Of a DNA stretch of 63,568 nucleotides, positions 36,983 to 46,213 are shown one piece after another (positions within the stretch are counted from its first letter, which is position 1; each line of letters begins with the position of its first letter). The notes under the pieces are model-generated. The model saw only the letters and a list, made by a program, of their open reading frames with translations, was not told where the DNA came from and did no database searches. A program made the position numbers and the translations under genes. The DNA lies in contig JAJRVC010000612.1 of NCBI GenBank assembly GCA_024277475.1, forward strand, positions 1 through 63,568, read 5' to 3'. This DNA comes from Deltaproteobacteria bacterium. Lineage in GTDB: Bacteria; Desulfobacterota; Desulfobacteria; Desulfobacterales; JAFDCJ01.

Positions 36983-37689
36983 CCTATATATTTTCGAAAA
37001 TTTTTCCCTTTTCGCAAAATATATTTTCGTGTTGTTTTTTGCTTCTTTTTAAAAAATACCTTCCCATTTATAACCTGACCCTCAATCTCTTCTTCTTTTT
37101 CAAGCTGTTCTAATTCATTTAGAATAGGATGATAGTTGCCGTCAAAATATTCCTGAGACAAATGTTTTACTAAATGCTGCAGTGAAATTGATTTGTCGGT
37201 TTTGCTGATGAGATCGAGTATCTTTTTTTTTAAACCGGAATTGCTTAATAAAGATGATGCGAATTCCTCATTTTTTATACCGGCAGTGGTTTTCGTTTTC
37301 TTGGTTGATAGAGTGTTCTTTATTTCCCCCAATACATGTCTTTTGAAACCTTCCGGGACAATCGAAACCGTCCCGGCCTTTTGGGCAACATCGTCATTTT
37401 TCAAATTATCTGCAAGTTTATCCCGGTTTGGATCGAATATGGCTTTATCTATGTGATTTTGCGATAATTTTCCCCCAGCTGAGGGGTGTCCTAAATTCCG
37501 CGCAAAGGAGTCCAGTTCACGTTCAACAGTGTTTAATACCCTGTCGGTTCTTCTCAATTTATACAGGATGAAACCTGCAAATAAAAATAAAAACAGCAAT
37601 AGCAGGAGCATAAAAATTATGGCATTTGGATACGAACCTGCTGATTCGGACAAGCGTAAAAAAAAATTGACGAACTCTGATCGTATCAT
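36979..37689 (-). CDS. Single-pass membrane protein of unknown function
   Basis: 236 residues. A strong membrane segment (about 22-43, AIIFMLLLLLFLFLFAGFIL) is followed by a charged, partly coiled linker. A C-terminal basic domain reads SISLQHLVKHLSQEYFDG, then LEQLEKEEEIEGQVINGKVF, which looks like a winged-helix fold. A poly-basic tail follows. I do not recognise a family. It could sense or bind nucleic acid at the membrane, but that is speculation. It is convergent with ubiX and overlaps its end by 4 bases. Confidence 0.6.
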   Translation of the reverse strand: MIRSEFVNFFLRLSESAGSYPNAIIFMLLLLLFLFLFAGFILYKLRRTDRVLNTVERELDSFARNLGHPSAGGKLSQNHIDKAIFDPNRDKLADNLKNDDVAQKAGTVSIVPEGFKRHVLGEIKNTLSTKKTKTTAGIKNEEFASSLLSNSGLKKKILDLISKTDKSISLQHLVKHLSQEYFDGNYHPILNELEQLEKEEEIEGQVINGKVFFKKKQKTTRKYILRKGKNFRKYIG

Positions 37690-37860
37690 ATTAATATTTT
37701 TTTTTGCAAATATGGAATGAACCGGCAGTCATAATGTAAAGTTATTTTCAAATGAACCCTTAGCTCCTTTTGACGATTCAGAATGCAACCTCAATTTGAT
37801 TATCGACTGATCTAACACAGAACTTTAAGCTAAGCAGGACAATCCGGAAAGAATATCCAG

Positions 37861-37914
37861 GCACCAAACACAAACAATAAATGTTTATTATTAAATAAAC
37901 TTCGTGTCTGGTGG
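37861..37914. repeat. Spacer inverted repeat, copy 2 of the 59365 type
   Basis: CACCAAACACAAACAATAAA, TGTTTATTATTAAATAAA and CTTCGTGTCTGGTGG match 59365-59417, apart from a few changes. It can fold as a weak hairpin. The rest of 37690-37967 shows no gene. Confidence 0.6.
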
Positions 37915-37932
37915 CGAAAACATAATACAAAC

Positions 37933-37963
37933 ATGCGCCCTCATTAAATCAACAAGGGCGCAT
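37933..37963. terminator. Bidirectional-type terminator next to the TusA-like gene
   Basis: ATGCGCCCT (37933-37941) pairs with AGGGCGCAT (37955-37963). It lies just past the stop of the minus-strand TusA-like gene, with a T-rich end on the plus side (TTTCTTTA). Confidence 0.75.
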
Positions 37964-37967
37964 TTCT

Positions 37968-38210
37968 TTAGGCCGTGCGTTTGATATAGAACGAAGTTTC
38001 TTTTCCTTCGGTTTCAGTTTTAATGATCTCGTTTCCGGTGGTTTTCGCCCAGGCCGGAAAATCGGTCAGGGCCCCAGGATCGCTGGTCAATGCCTGAAGC
38101 ACTTGACCGACTTCAATCTCTTTTATTCCCTTGCTTACCTTGACAACCGGCATGGGGCAAGCCAGGCCTTTTAAATCCAATACTTTTGCAACATTGATGT
38201 CTTCGCTCAT
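37968..38210 (-). CDS. TusA/SirA-family sulfur carrier-like protein
   Basis: 80 residues from the ATG at 38210, 7 bases behind AAAGGAGA. The frame extends nine codons upstream without a better start. It has the family core VLDLKGLACPMPVVKVSKGI with the C-P-x-P motif and reactive Cys at about residue 18, then VGQVLQALTSDPGALTDFPAW. Such proteins carry persulfide sulfur or support reductive sulfur and selenium metabolism. It precedes, on the same strand, no gene that it clearly serves. The rhodanese fusion lies just upstream on this strand and may hand it sulfur. Confidence 0.85.
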   Translation of the reverse strand: MSEDINVAKVLDLKGLACPMPVVKVSKGIKEIEVGQVLQALTSDPGALTDFPAWAKTTGNEIIKTETEGKETSFYIKRTA

Positions 38211-38468
38211 TTTATTTCTCCTTTCTTTAATTTTCATGGTTTTATAGATTCAGACCTCGTCATTCTGCTTGAATAATAGCCGTGCTTCCTAAATATTCAC
38301 GGAATTGCATGAAAAGTAGACTCTGGTATTCAGGTATCGGGTGTTCGTCCAGAGGCGGATCAACAGTGAAAAAGCGAGAGCCGGCCTAAAACCTGACACC
38401 CGACAACCTGAAGCCTATAATCCAGTATCCTGCCCCGTCACTTGTCAGAGAATTCGGGCAATCCCACC

Positions 38469-39623
38469 CTATTTCCCATACATGCTGGCCGCACACTCAT
38501 TTTTACCCAGATCCATAATTTCCTGTTCGTCGTCGTCAACCTCAAGGATTCCGGCGTTGACTTTACGGATTTCCGCGTACACATCAGGCTGTTTGCGCAT
38601 GTTCTCTTTTATAAAGCGGACAAAATCGCCTTCCCCCTCAATTCCGTAAATATCCGCATTTTTATTTTTAATGCTGCCCAGGGTGTCGGCAAACACCTGC
38701 TCCGGGTTTGCCTCGCTCCATTCAAGGTAGTGTCCGGGCAAAATAAGCAGATCGTCATTCATATCCGCTATTTTAGTCTTAAGCGTTTTAAACAGTAACT
38801 TGGACCATTCTTCCGCCATGCCGCCGAGATCGGGACGTCCGATGGATAAAATAAATATCGCATCTCCGGCAACCAGATATTTGTTATCAATGAGATAGGA
38901 AGTACTTCCCGGCGTGTGTCCCGGTGTGTGAATGGCTTTGATTTCGGGTCCACCTTTGGAAAAATGAAAAACATCTTCGTCATTGACCCCCTGGTACTCA
39001 AAAACGGCATCTTTAAAATCGTTCTGATGACCAACGATCTGGGCACCCGTATCGGAGGCAATTTGCTGGCTGCCGGAAATATAATCAGCCTGCAGATGAG
39101 TTTCAAAGGTCTTGATGATTACAACCCCATGTTTTTTGGCAAAATCTTGATAAAAATGTGCATTTCTGGATGGATCAAACACAACCATTTCATTTTCATA
39201 AATTAATCCGTAACTACAGGAGGCTTTGCCGGGACGGATAAATTGGTAAAGCTCATAGCCGTTTTCAGATGCCACCCGTTTAGACGCCAGCATGTTGCCC
39301 CAGGTTTTAATGCCCTTTTCGAGGATCTGAACATTCTTCCATCCATTGTTAAGCAAGATTTCAGCGACATATTTGGCGGATCCTTCTTTTGCGCAAACAA
39401 TGCGGATACTTTCTTCTTTGGGGATCTGAACCTGTGCCACCGATTCAGCTTCTTTTTCGATAAATTCAATATACGGAATATTGATCATCTTTGAAAGATG
39501 AGGACCCTCAACTTTAAATCGTCCAAATTCCTCATTGTTACGTACATCCAGCAACGTAAAATCATGTCCTCCGCGGGTAACCCAGTCGAACAACTCTTCC
39601 GCCCTGTAAGACTGTACTTCCAT
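38469..39623 (-). CDS. Rhodanese / metallo-beta-lactamase-fold fusion with altered metal site
   Basis: A 384-residue fusion. Residues 5-110 are a rhodanese domain with active loop VCAKEGSAKYV (Cys about 80), which carries persulfide. Residues 115-330 are an MBL domain of the ETHE1/persulfide-dioxygenase type, with HTPGHTPGSTSYL, YLVAGDAIF and LPGHYLEW. The first metal motif, usually HxHxDH, reads THLQADYISG, so one His and the final His are replaced by Gln and Tyr. It therefore may bind only one metal or none. Neighbours are TusA and CoA-ester genes. A sulfur-transfer or thioesterase-like role is possible; oxygen-dependent dioxygenation is unlikely in an anaerobe. Confidence 0.8.
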   Translation of the reverse strand: MEVQSYRAEELFDWVTRGGHDFTLLDVRNNEEFGRFKVEGPHLSKMINIPYIEFIEKEAESVAQVQIPKEESIRIVCAKEGSAKYVAEILLNNGWKNVQILEKGIKTWGNMLASKRVASENGYELYQFIRPGKASCSYGLIYENEMVVFDPSRNAHFYQDFAKKHGVVIIKTFETHLQADYISGSQQIASDTGAQIVGHQNDFKDAVFEYQGVNDEDVFHFSKGGPEIKAIHTPGHTPGSTSYLIDNKYLVAGDAIFILSIGRPDLGGMAEEWSKLLFKTLKTKIADMNDDLLILPGHYLEWSEANPEQVFADTLGSIKNKNADIYGIEGEGDFVRFIKENMRKQPDVYAEIRKVNAGILEVDDDEQEIMDLGKNECAASMYGK

Positions 39624-39700
39624 GGTATTTCTCCTTACTTTAAATGATTGAATTCTGTTGTGATCAAATCAAATTATCCGTGCAAATCCGTGTCCTGAAA

Positions 39701-40504
39701 TTATCTGCCTTTAAACTGAGGTTTTCTTTTTTCCAGGAACGCCCTTTGGCCCTCTCTCAAATCTTCACTGAGAAATGAAGCCCGCGTGATTGATTCAGCT
39801 TCTTTCAGGTTATTTTTATCAAACTGCGCGGCCTGTAACAATAGATTTAAAACCCGCTTGGTTCCTCTCAGAGCCAGGGGCGCGTTAGCAGCTATTTCTT
39901 CAGCCATCCGACAGGTAAATGACTCCAGTTTGTCGCTGGGTATCAGATAGTCTACCAGTCCGAGTTCTTTTAATCGTATGCCCCGGTATGCACGCCCGGT
40001 CAAAAAAATTTCCCGGGTGCTTTTAAGCCCGATAACCTGGATGAATCGCTGCAAACCCGTCCAGGGATACACCAGTCCCAGTTTTGCCGGCGGCATCCCG
40101 ATACGGATATCGTCAGCACTGATGCGGATGTCACAGCAGACCGCCAGCTCGCATCCGGCGCCGAATGCAATGCCGTTGATCATGGCGATCACCGGAAACG
40201 GATAGTCGATAACGGTTTTAAAAAGTGATTCGACCAAGTTTAAAGTTTCCAGCTTTTCATGCGGATCATCGCTGCGGCCGGTGGGTAATGAACCGATATC
40301 ATATCCCGAACAAAAGGCTTTATCGCCCGCACCCCGAATGACCACGGTACGGATGGTGTCATCCGCAGATAGTTCTTCGAGTGTCTGCAATAGAATTTTA
40401 ACCAATTCGGGCGAAAGGGAATTTTTCTTTTCAGGTCGCTTTAGAGTCAGGGTACAAACGTTCTTTTCGATTTTGACCGGTAAAATATCGTCCACCACGG
40501 GCAT
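39701..40504 (-). CDS. Crotonase-family protein, closest in feel to YgfG (methylmalonyl-CoA decarboxylase)
   Basis: 267 residues. The oxyanion-hole regions AFCSGYDIGSLP and IAFGAGCELAVCCDI are intact. The position of the second hydratase Glu reads GMPPAKLGLVYPWTG, without the Glu. YgfG has MTPxNLGVPY-like sequence there, and the end FLEKRKPQFKGR is also YgfG-like. It is therefore probably a decarboxylase or other crotonase rather than a true enoyl-CoA hydratase. It is divergent from a carboxyltransferase gene. Confidence 0.72.
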   Translation of the reverse strand: MPVVDDILPVKIEKNVCTLTLKRPEKKNSLSPELVKILLQTLEELSADDTIRTVVIRGAGDKAFCSGYDIGSLPTGRSDDPHEKLETLNLVESLFKTVIDYPFPVIAMINGIAFGAGCELAVCCDIRISADDIRIGMPPAKLGLVYPWTGLQRFIQVIGLKSTREIFLTGRAYRGIRLKELGLVDYLIPSDKLESFTCRMAEEIAANAPLALRGTKRVLNLLLQAAQFDKNNLKEAESITRASFLSEDLREGQRAFLEKRKPQFKGR

Positions 40505-40735
40505 CTCCTGTTGTTATTTACGTGGATTATTCAACCGTCTCATCGGAATATTGCAAATCGGGTTGAAAATTCTGCTCTACTACTATAATGCACAGCTATG
40601 GGTATTCAATGCGAATACACAAAATTTTCAATTCGATAAGATGCAACGAAAGAAAGGTAACCCGAAATCCTGATTTAATCGGGAAACTCAGCACACAGAA
40701 CCTTTGAACCCTGAACGTTTATCTTATATTAATGT

Positions 40736-40767
40736 TTGACAGTCACGATTTGTGTACAGTATACAGT
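40736..40767 (+). promoter_or_regulatory. Promoter and palindromic operator of the carboxyltransferase gene
   Basis: TTGACA (40736-40741), an 18-base spacer and TATACA (40760-40765). TTTGTGTACAGTATACAGT (40749-40767) covers the spacer and -10. It differs at few positions from the perfect palindrome at 61661-61679. A GntR-family repressor is the likely ligand. Confidence 0.6.
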
Positions 40768-40797
40768 ATCCATAAAATTCAAAAAGGATGGTGGGAC

Positions 40798-42360
40798 ATG
40801 ACACAAGCCAAAACTCATCAAAATGAACTGGAACGACTTGAAGCTCTGGAAAAAAAAGCTGAAATGGGCGGCGGGCCCAAAGCCATTGAGCGTCAACACC
40901 AAAGAGGTAAATTAACCGCTCGGGAACGGCTTGATCTGCTTTTCGATCCGGACAGCTTTGTTGAAGTCCATAAATTGGCCCAAAGCCAGTCCATTGATTT
41001 CGGTATGCAGGAAAAGAGTGTCCCCGGCGACGGCGTAGTCACCGGCTACGGGACCATCGAGGGGCGACTGGTTTTCGCCTATGCCCAGGACGTGACGGTG
41101 CTTGGCGGCTCCGTCGGTACGATCCACGGTCAGAAAATCTGCCGGATAATGGATGAAGCTATAAAGGTTAAGGCACCCTTGGTGGCTTTAAACGATTCCG
41201 GCGGCGGGCGGCTGCACGAAGGTTTTTTTGCTTCCAAAGGTGTGGCCGGAATGTTTTACCGCAATACGGCAGCTTCGGGATTAATTCCTCAAATTACCGG
41301 CATGATGGGTTCCAGCGCCGGGGTGGCGGTTTATTCACCGGCTTTGACCGATTTCATTGTCATGGTAAAGGGACAAAGCCATATGGTCATAACCGGCCCG
41401 CACATTATTAAATCGGTAACCGGAGAAGAAATCAGTCTCGAAGAACTCGGCGGTGCCAAAGTTCACAGTGAAATCACCGGCCAGGCTCATTTTGTAGCCG
41501 AATCCGATCAGGAATGTATCGACATTATCAAAAAATTGCTCAGCTATCTGCCGTCCAATAACGATGAGCAACCACCGCAGGTTGAAAACAGCGACGATCC
41601 CAATCGCGTCGATGACAGCCTGGAAAAAATCGTTCCGGCTGATTTTAGAAAGTCCTATGACATGCACCAGGTGATTTCACATGTTGTGGACAATCAGGAT
41701 TTTCATGAAATCTCGCCCCGTTTTGCCCCCAACATCATCATCGGCTTTGCCCGCATGGATGGGCGCACCGTCGGTATTGTCGCCAATCAACCCCGAATCA
41801 AGGCCGGGTGCCTGGATGTAGATGCATCCGACAAAGCCGCCCGTTTCATCCGGTTCTGCGATGCCTTTAACATACCCTTGATCAACTTTGTTGATGTTCC
41901 CGGCTACTTTCCGGGTGTCGCCCAGGAGCGTGCCGGCATTATTCGCCACGGCGCCAAGATGTTGTATGCTTACGCCGAAGCAACCGTGCCCAAAATCACC
42001 CTGGCCCTGCGCAAAGAATACGGTGGAGCGGTGATGGGAATGTGCTGCGTGGGAATGGGGGTGGATCTGATGCTGGCCTGGCCCATCGCTCAGCTGGTGG
42101 TGCTGGATACGACCGCAGCGGTAAATCTTATTTTTCGCAAGGACATTGCGGCCACGGAAAACCCTGAGGAATTCAGACAGCAAAAAATAGAAGAATATGA
42201 CTATAAATATTCCAACCCTTATCATGCAGCGTCCAATATGCTGGTGGACTCCGTTATCAAGCCGCGTGAAACGCGGCCGCAGCTCATCAAAGCGTTGCGA
42301 ATGCTAAAAAACAAGCATAGGCCACTGCCGAATAAGAGGCATGGGAATATACCATTGTAA
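40798..42360 (+). CDS. Acyl-CoA carboxyltransferase (propionyl-CoA carboxylase beta / decarboxylase alpha type)
   Basis: 520 residues from the ATG at 40798 (MTQAKTHQNELERL); the upstream extension to 40732 overlaps the promoter. It has the twin crotonase-like carboxyltransferase domains: KLTARERLDLLFDPDSF, NDSGGGRLHEGF, and in the second half FVDVPGYFPGVAQERAGIIR and GGAVMGMCCVGMGVD. It moves CO2 between biotin and an acyl-CoA. No biotin carboxylase, biotin carrier or membrane pump gene is in the window. Propionyl-CoA carboxylase, methylmalonyl-CoA and glutaconyl-CoA decarboxylase remain open. The acyl-CoA dehydrogenase 59 bases downstream fits glutaryl/glutaconyl-CoA use but does not prove it. 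Confidence 0.85.
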   Translation: MTQAKTHQNELERLEALEKKAEMGGGPKAIERQHQRGKLTARERLDLLFDPDSFVEVHKLAQSQSIDFGMQEKSVPGDGVVTGYGTIEGRLVFAYAQDVTVLGGSVGTIHGQKICRIMDEAIKVKAPLVALNDSGGGRLHEGFFASKGVAGMFYRNTAASGLIPQITGMMGSSAGVAVYSPALTDFIVMVKGQSHMVITGPHIIKSVTGEEISLEELGGAKVHSEITGQAHFVAESDQECIDIIKKLLSYLPSNNDEQPPQVENSDDPNRVDDSLEKIVPADFRKSYDMHQVISHVVDNQDFHEISPRFAPNIIIGFARMDGRTVGIVANQPRIKAGCLDVDASDKAARFIRFCDAFNIPLINFVDVPGYFPGVAQERAGIIRHGAKMLYAYAEATVPKITLALRKEYGGAVMGMCCVGMGVDLMLAWPIAQLVVLDTTAAVNLIFRKDIAATENPEEFRQQKIEEYDYKYSNPYHAASNMLVDSVIKPRETRPQLIKALRMLKNKHRPLPNKRHGNIPL

Positions 42361-42419
42361 AAAAATTCAATGATTAACAACATTTTGTTAGAAATAAATA
42401 AAGGCGAAAGGGTATAATT

Positions 42420-43568
42420 ATGGATTTCGATTTAACCAAAGAGCAAAAAATTATTCAAAAGGCAGCCCGAGAATTTGCAAAGGGTGAATTTACTGCTGTA
42501 GCCAGGGATCTGGACATCAACGAAACTTACCCGGAAAAAATCGTAAAAAAAGCGCGGGAGTTGGATCTCATCGGGCTTTTCATCCCCGAAGCCTATGGAG
42601 GTCCCGGCTTAGGTTATTTGGAACAGGGCATGGTGCTGGAGGAGTTCTGGAAAGTAGATCCCGGTATCGGACAGCAGCTCAGTTCGATTACATTCGGTGC
42701 CGAAGAATTGATTCTTTTCGGAACCGAAGAACAGAAGAAGAAATGGCTACCGCCCCTGTTTGAGGGTGATGCCGTGATGGGGTTTGCCATCACCGAGCCG
42801 GATGCCGGCAGTGATACCGCCGCGGCAACCACCACAGCCGCCATAGATGGTGATGATTATGTGATCAACGGCAGCAAGGTCATGATCGGCAACGGCACGG
42901 TCGGAACCTTTATGCTGGTTTACTGCCTTACCAATCCCGAAGCGGAGCGTAAAACCGCACGGCACAGCATTATTATCGTCGAGACCGACCGGGAAGGTTA
43001 CAAAGCCGATCCCATGCATGGCAAAATGGGGTTGAGAGCCTCAGATACCTCCGCTGTCTATTTTAATAATGTCAGGGTCCCCAGAGAGAATCTGTTGGGC
43101 ACCGAAGGAAACGGCTTTATTCAATTAATTAAATTTTTTGATCATTCCCGGGCTTATGTTGCCGGACATGGAATCGGGCTGGCCCAGGGAGCCCTGGATA
43201 TGTCCATCAAACATGTCAAAGGCAGAAAACAGTTCGGTCGTCCTCTCGGAGCATTTCAGGTCACCCAGTTTAAAATTGCCGAAATGGCGACCAAGGTCGA
43301 AACTGCACGAACCATGGTCTACAAATCGGCATGGCTGCTGGATCAGGGAAAGCCCGATACCAAATTAACCGCCATGGCCAAATTGTACGCCTGTCATGTG
43401 GCCGTTGAAGTGGTGGATGAAGCCCTGCAGCTTCACGGCGGATACGGTTATTTTAATGACTATGATGTCGAACGCTTCTACCGCGCCGCCAAAGTGCTGG
43501 AAATTTATGAAGGCACCAAAGAAGTGGAAAAAATCGTGATATCCAGGGAAGTGTTGGGAAAATTGTAG
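42420..43568 (+). CDS. Acyl-CoA dehydrogenase
   Basis: A 382-residue flavoenzyme oxidising an acyl-CoA to the 2-enoyl-CoA. It has the FAD/CoA strand AFTEPDAGSDT-like FAITEPDAGSD, then GRKQFGRPLGAFQVTQFKIA, LHGGYGYFNDYDVER, and the catalytic Glu in EIYEGTKEVEKI near residue 366. Electrons go to ETF. Next to the carboxyltransferase it would fit a non-decarboxylating glutaryl-CoA or a branched-chain acyl-CoA dehydrogenase. The ATG at 42420 follows a GGCGAAAGGG-type site; the operon probably begins at 40736. Confidence 0.9.
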   Translation: MDFDLTKEQKIIQKAAREFAKGEFTAVARDLDINETYPEKIVKKARELDLIGLFIPEAYGGPGLGYLEQGMVLEEFWKVDPGIGQQLSSITFGAEELILFGTEEQKKKWLPPLFEGDAVMGFAITEPDAGSDTAAATTTAAIDGDDYVINGSKVMIGNGTVGTFMLVYCLTNPEAERKTARHSIIIVETDREGYKADPMHGKMGLRASDTSAVYFNNVRVPRENLLGTEGNGFIQLIKFFDHSRAYVAGHGIGLAQGALDMSIKHVKGRKQFGRPLGAFQVTQFKIAEMATKVETARTMVYKSAWLLDQGKPDTKLTAMAKLYACHVAVEVVDEALQLHGGYGYFNDYDVERFYRAAKVLEIYEGTKEVEKIVISREVLGKL

Positions 43569-43583
43569 TCGCTAATAGCAATC

Positions 43584-43632
43584 GGAACAACCTGAATGAC
43601 CGCAAATCTCTGATTATACACGTCGTTGGTTA
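43584..43632. repeat. Dispersed repeat, copy 1 (partner at 54683)
   Basis: GAACAACCTGAATGACCG, then a variable core and TTATACACGTCGTTGGT are shared with 54683-54728 (about 80% identical over 46 bases by eye). It lies just after the acyl-CoA dehydrogenase stop. The spacer 43569-43714 otherwise shows nothing. Confidence 0.7.
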
Positions 43633-43714
43633 TGATGATGGTTGATTATCCGCGCGATTTGCCCTTCGACTATGCTCAGGGTGGTGAGCGGGTCGAACCA
43701 TTTCGGATTTCCCG

Positions 43715-43948
43715 CTATCCGCCGGCAATGGGCGGAAAGAGCACCAGCGTCGACTCATCCTCAATTGGGGTGTTCTCGTCGGCGCGGCGACCGTTGACCA
43801 GTACCACTTTCTGTGTTTTCACGGGAATCCGGAGTGATTTCAATACATCGCCAACCGTTGTGACGGCATCATACGTCATCGTGAACGAGGTCCGCCCGTC
43901 CGGTGCATATTGTTTCATGTCTTCGAAAAGTCTTACCGAAATCTCCAT
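43715..43948 (-). CDS. MoaD/ThiS-family sulfur carrier
   Basis: 77 residues from the ATG at 43948; a TTG at 43963 would add five residues. It has a ubiquitin-like fold with MEISVRLFEDMKQYAPDG, VGDVLKSL, the strand VVLVNGRRADENTPI and the essential C-terminal Gly-Gly (LFPPIAGG) used to carry sulfur as thiocarboxylate. It begins 28 bases after the aldehyde:ferredoxin oxidoreductase gene on the same strand. This is a common pairing, which suggests a dedicated role in tungstopterin formation. Confidence 0.87.
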   Translation of the reverse strand: MEISVRLFEDMKQYAPDGRTSFTMTYDAVTTVGDVLKSLRIPVKTQKVVLVNGRRADENTPIEDESTLVLFPPIAGG

Positions 43949-43976
43949 GTGGCCACCCGACAAGCCTTCATTTCGC

Positions 43977-45806
43977 TTATGCCAGCCCCAAACTTTTCAA
44001 CCGTTCGGCAGTGGGGATACCGTCCGCAGTCCACTCCTGTGCATCATAGTACTCGTCCAGCATCTTATCCAGATGACAGACCAGACCTTTTGACGGTCCT
44101 TCAGGCATGGGATCTTGGGTCAAGCGTTTCGGCAGGCTGTCGTCCTTGCGGGAAAAACCGGCCTTGACCAGAAACAAACGTTCGGCGTTAATAATTCGTT
44201 CGCCGGCCTCCATAAGTTCCTTCAGCGTGTAATCGGCACCTGTTGCTGCATTTAAATATTCCAGGATTCCCACAGGAGCAACACCCAGGTCCTCGGCCAC
44301 TAGATTTCTGATGGCAAAGAAGATACACAGCCCCGCCGAATCGATGATAGCCGATAGATCCTGATAGGCCTTGGTAACCTTTGCTTTCCCTTCCCACTGG
44401 TGCGGATCCATGGGTTTGGGAACACCGAAGAGCTCGAAGTAGGCCGGATCGCCCCGCATGTGGGAACCGCCGATGGGCGACGTGGCATAGGCCAGCCCCA
44501 TGGCCTGGGCCCCGCGAGGTTCATACCCCGGAAACTCCTGTTTTTTCGATACCGGCGCCAGTTCCGGATGTCCGCAGCGGTCGGCCAGACGATAGCTGCC
44601 ATCAGCCAGAAGATCGCCGAATCCCTCGCGATTGGCGGTCATACGCGTCAATTCCACCAGCGCTTCGGCATCACCCCACTTCAAAGGGCGCCCCACCTGA
44701 TCTTCTGAGAGGTAGCCGCGGTCCACCAGTTCCATGGCGCAGGCGATAGTGGCCCCCATGGTGATGGTGTCCATTCCCTGCTCGTTGCAGATATAATTGG
44801 CTTTGGTTATGGCCGCCAGGTCATCCACCATACAGTTGGAACCCATGGCATAGATGGTTTCGTATTCAGGGCCTTCACCTTCACCAGCAAAATCAGGGTC
44901 ATCAACTTTCGTTTTACGGCCGCAACCGATCGGGCAGCCATAGCAGGCGGAATTTTTTATCAGGAATCGTTGGGTCAGCACTTCCCCTTGAACTTTCTCC
45001 CAACCGTCAAAGGTCCCCTGCTGCCAGTTCTTGGTGGGCAGCACACCAAAATTTTGAGTAGCCACCACCACACCAGCGGTGCCATTGACGGTCAGTCCCA
45101 ACGGAGTTTGCTTGATGCCTTCCTTGAAATCATCCAGGATCTGCATATTCAAGGCCTTAAAGCGATCAGGGTCCGCCAGGGGGATACGCCCCTTGCCTTT
45201 CACCACGACTGCCTTCAGGTTCTTGCGGCCCATCACCGCACCCACCCCTGACCGCCCCGCCGCCCGATGTTTGTCATTGATGATGGACGCAAACAATACA
45301 CCTTTTTCGCCGGCCGGACCGATGCAGGCCACCTTCGCCCTAGCATCGGTCTCCACCAGAAGTGCATCGGTTGTTTCGTGAGTGTTTTTGCCCCACAAAT
45401 GATCCGCCCTGCGAAGTTCAGCTGTCCCCTGATCAATCCAAAGATAAACGGGTGCTTCAGCCTGTCCTGAAATAACAATAGCATCCAACCCGGTACGTTT
45501 GAATTCAGCGGGGAACATGCCCCCGGAATTAGAGCAGGTAACAGCACCGGTCAGCGGCGACTTGGTCATCACCATATAGCGTGCACCGGTAGGCGCACCG
45601 GTTCCGGTGAGCGGTCCGGTGGCCATTACCAGCATGTTTTCCGGCGATAATGGATCGCAGGACGGATTCACATATTTATTGAGAAAATAGATTCCCAGAC
45701 CGCGCCCGCCGATATAGTCTCTTGCTACTTGAAGATCCAGGGTATCTTTTTTTATGGAGCCTTCAGTAAGGTTAACCCAAAGCACTTTCCCTTGACATTC
45801 ATTCAT
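43977..45806 (-). CDS. Aldehyde:ferredoxin oxidoreductase-family tungstoenzyme
   Basis: A 609-residue cytoplasmic enzyme of the AOR family, with bis-tungstopterin and one [4Fe-4S] cluster. The N terminus GKVLWVNLTEGSIKKDTL and GPLTGTGAPTGARYMV form the pterin-binding barrel. The cluster cysteines are in SACYGCPIGCGRKT (about residue 290), with the fourth Cys in SAGLCIFF near 490. It oxidises aldehydes to acids with ferredoxin. The benzoyl-CoA reductase BamB is a distant member, but the adjacent MoaD and lack of other bam genes favour an ordinary AOR. The ATG at 45806 is preceded by GGAGAATG. Confidence 0.9.
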   Translation of the reverse strand: MNECQGKVLWVNLTEGSIKKDTLDLQVARDYIGGRGLGIYFLNKYVNPSCDPLSPENMLVMATGPLTGTGAPTGARYMVMTKSPLTGAVTCSNSGGMFPAEFKRTGLDAIVISGQAEAPVYLWIDQGTAELRRADHLWGKNTHETTDALLVETDARAKVACIGPAGEKGVLFASIINDKHRAAGRSGVGAVMGRKNLKAVVVKGKGRIPLADPDRFKALNMQILDDFKEGIKQTPLGLTVNGTAGVVVATQNFGVLPTKNWQQGTFDGWEKVQGEVLTQRFLIKNSACYGCPIGCGRKTKVDDPDFAGEGEGPEYETIYAMGSNCMVDDLAAITKANYICNEQGMDTITMGATIACAMELVDRGYLSEDQVGRPLKWGDAEALVELTRMTANREGFGDLLADGSYRLADRCGHPELAPVSKKQEFPGYEPRGAQAMGLAYATSPIGGSHMRGDPAYFELFGVPKPMDPHQWEGKAKVTKAYQDLSAIIDSAGLCIFFAIRNLVAEDLGVAPVGILEYLNAATGADYTLKELMEAGERIINAERLFLVKAGFSRKDDSLPKRLTQDPMPEGPSKGLVCHLDKMLDEYYDAQEWTADGIPTAERLKSLGLA

Positions 45807-46213
45807 AGGTCATTCTCCAGTATAATCAATATATAAGTTCTTTTCTCCCTACCATTGTTAACAATATTTTATAATTTATTCAATGAACTTTTCAGATAAT
45901 GAAATAGAATGAAAAAGTAGATACCCGGCTCGATCTTGTGGCTACAGATATTTTAATTTCCGATGTTATATCTGAATCTGAAATCGAGCAATATATAGCA
46001 GATCTTTGCCACGAACGGGCAACTGAAAAACATCCAAGTGTTCGGCGAATTGATTAAACCGGCATTTCCATATATCTTGCCCGGAAATTCAAATCGTAGC
46101 GATATCAAGATGTTTAACCAGAATTTGATGCCTCGACAAATCAGCAATCGACCGGATTCACACAGACTGTATAAATTGGAAGCATTGAACCACTATCACA
46201 GGTATTGGAGAAA
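45807..46213. other. A+T-rich spacer, no gene seen
   Basis: I see no credible coding sequence. The perfect palindrome ATTGTTAACAAT at 45854-45865, about 48 bases upstream of the AOR start, is the only obvious candidate control site. Confidence 0.35.

Noticed and set aside
43977..45806. Benzoyl-CoA reductase subunit BamB
   Set aside because: The family fits, but no other bam genes are near and the adjacent MoaD-like gene is typical of ordinary aldehyde:ferredoxin oxidoreductases.
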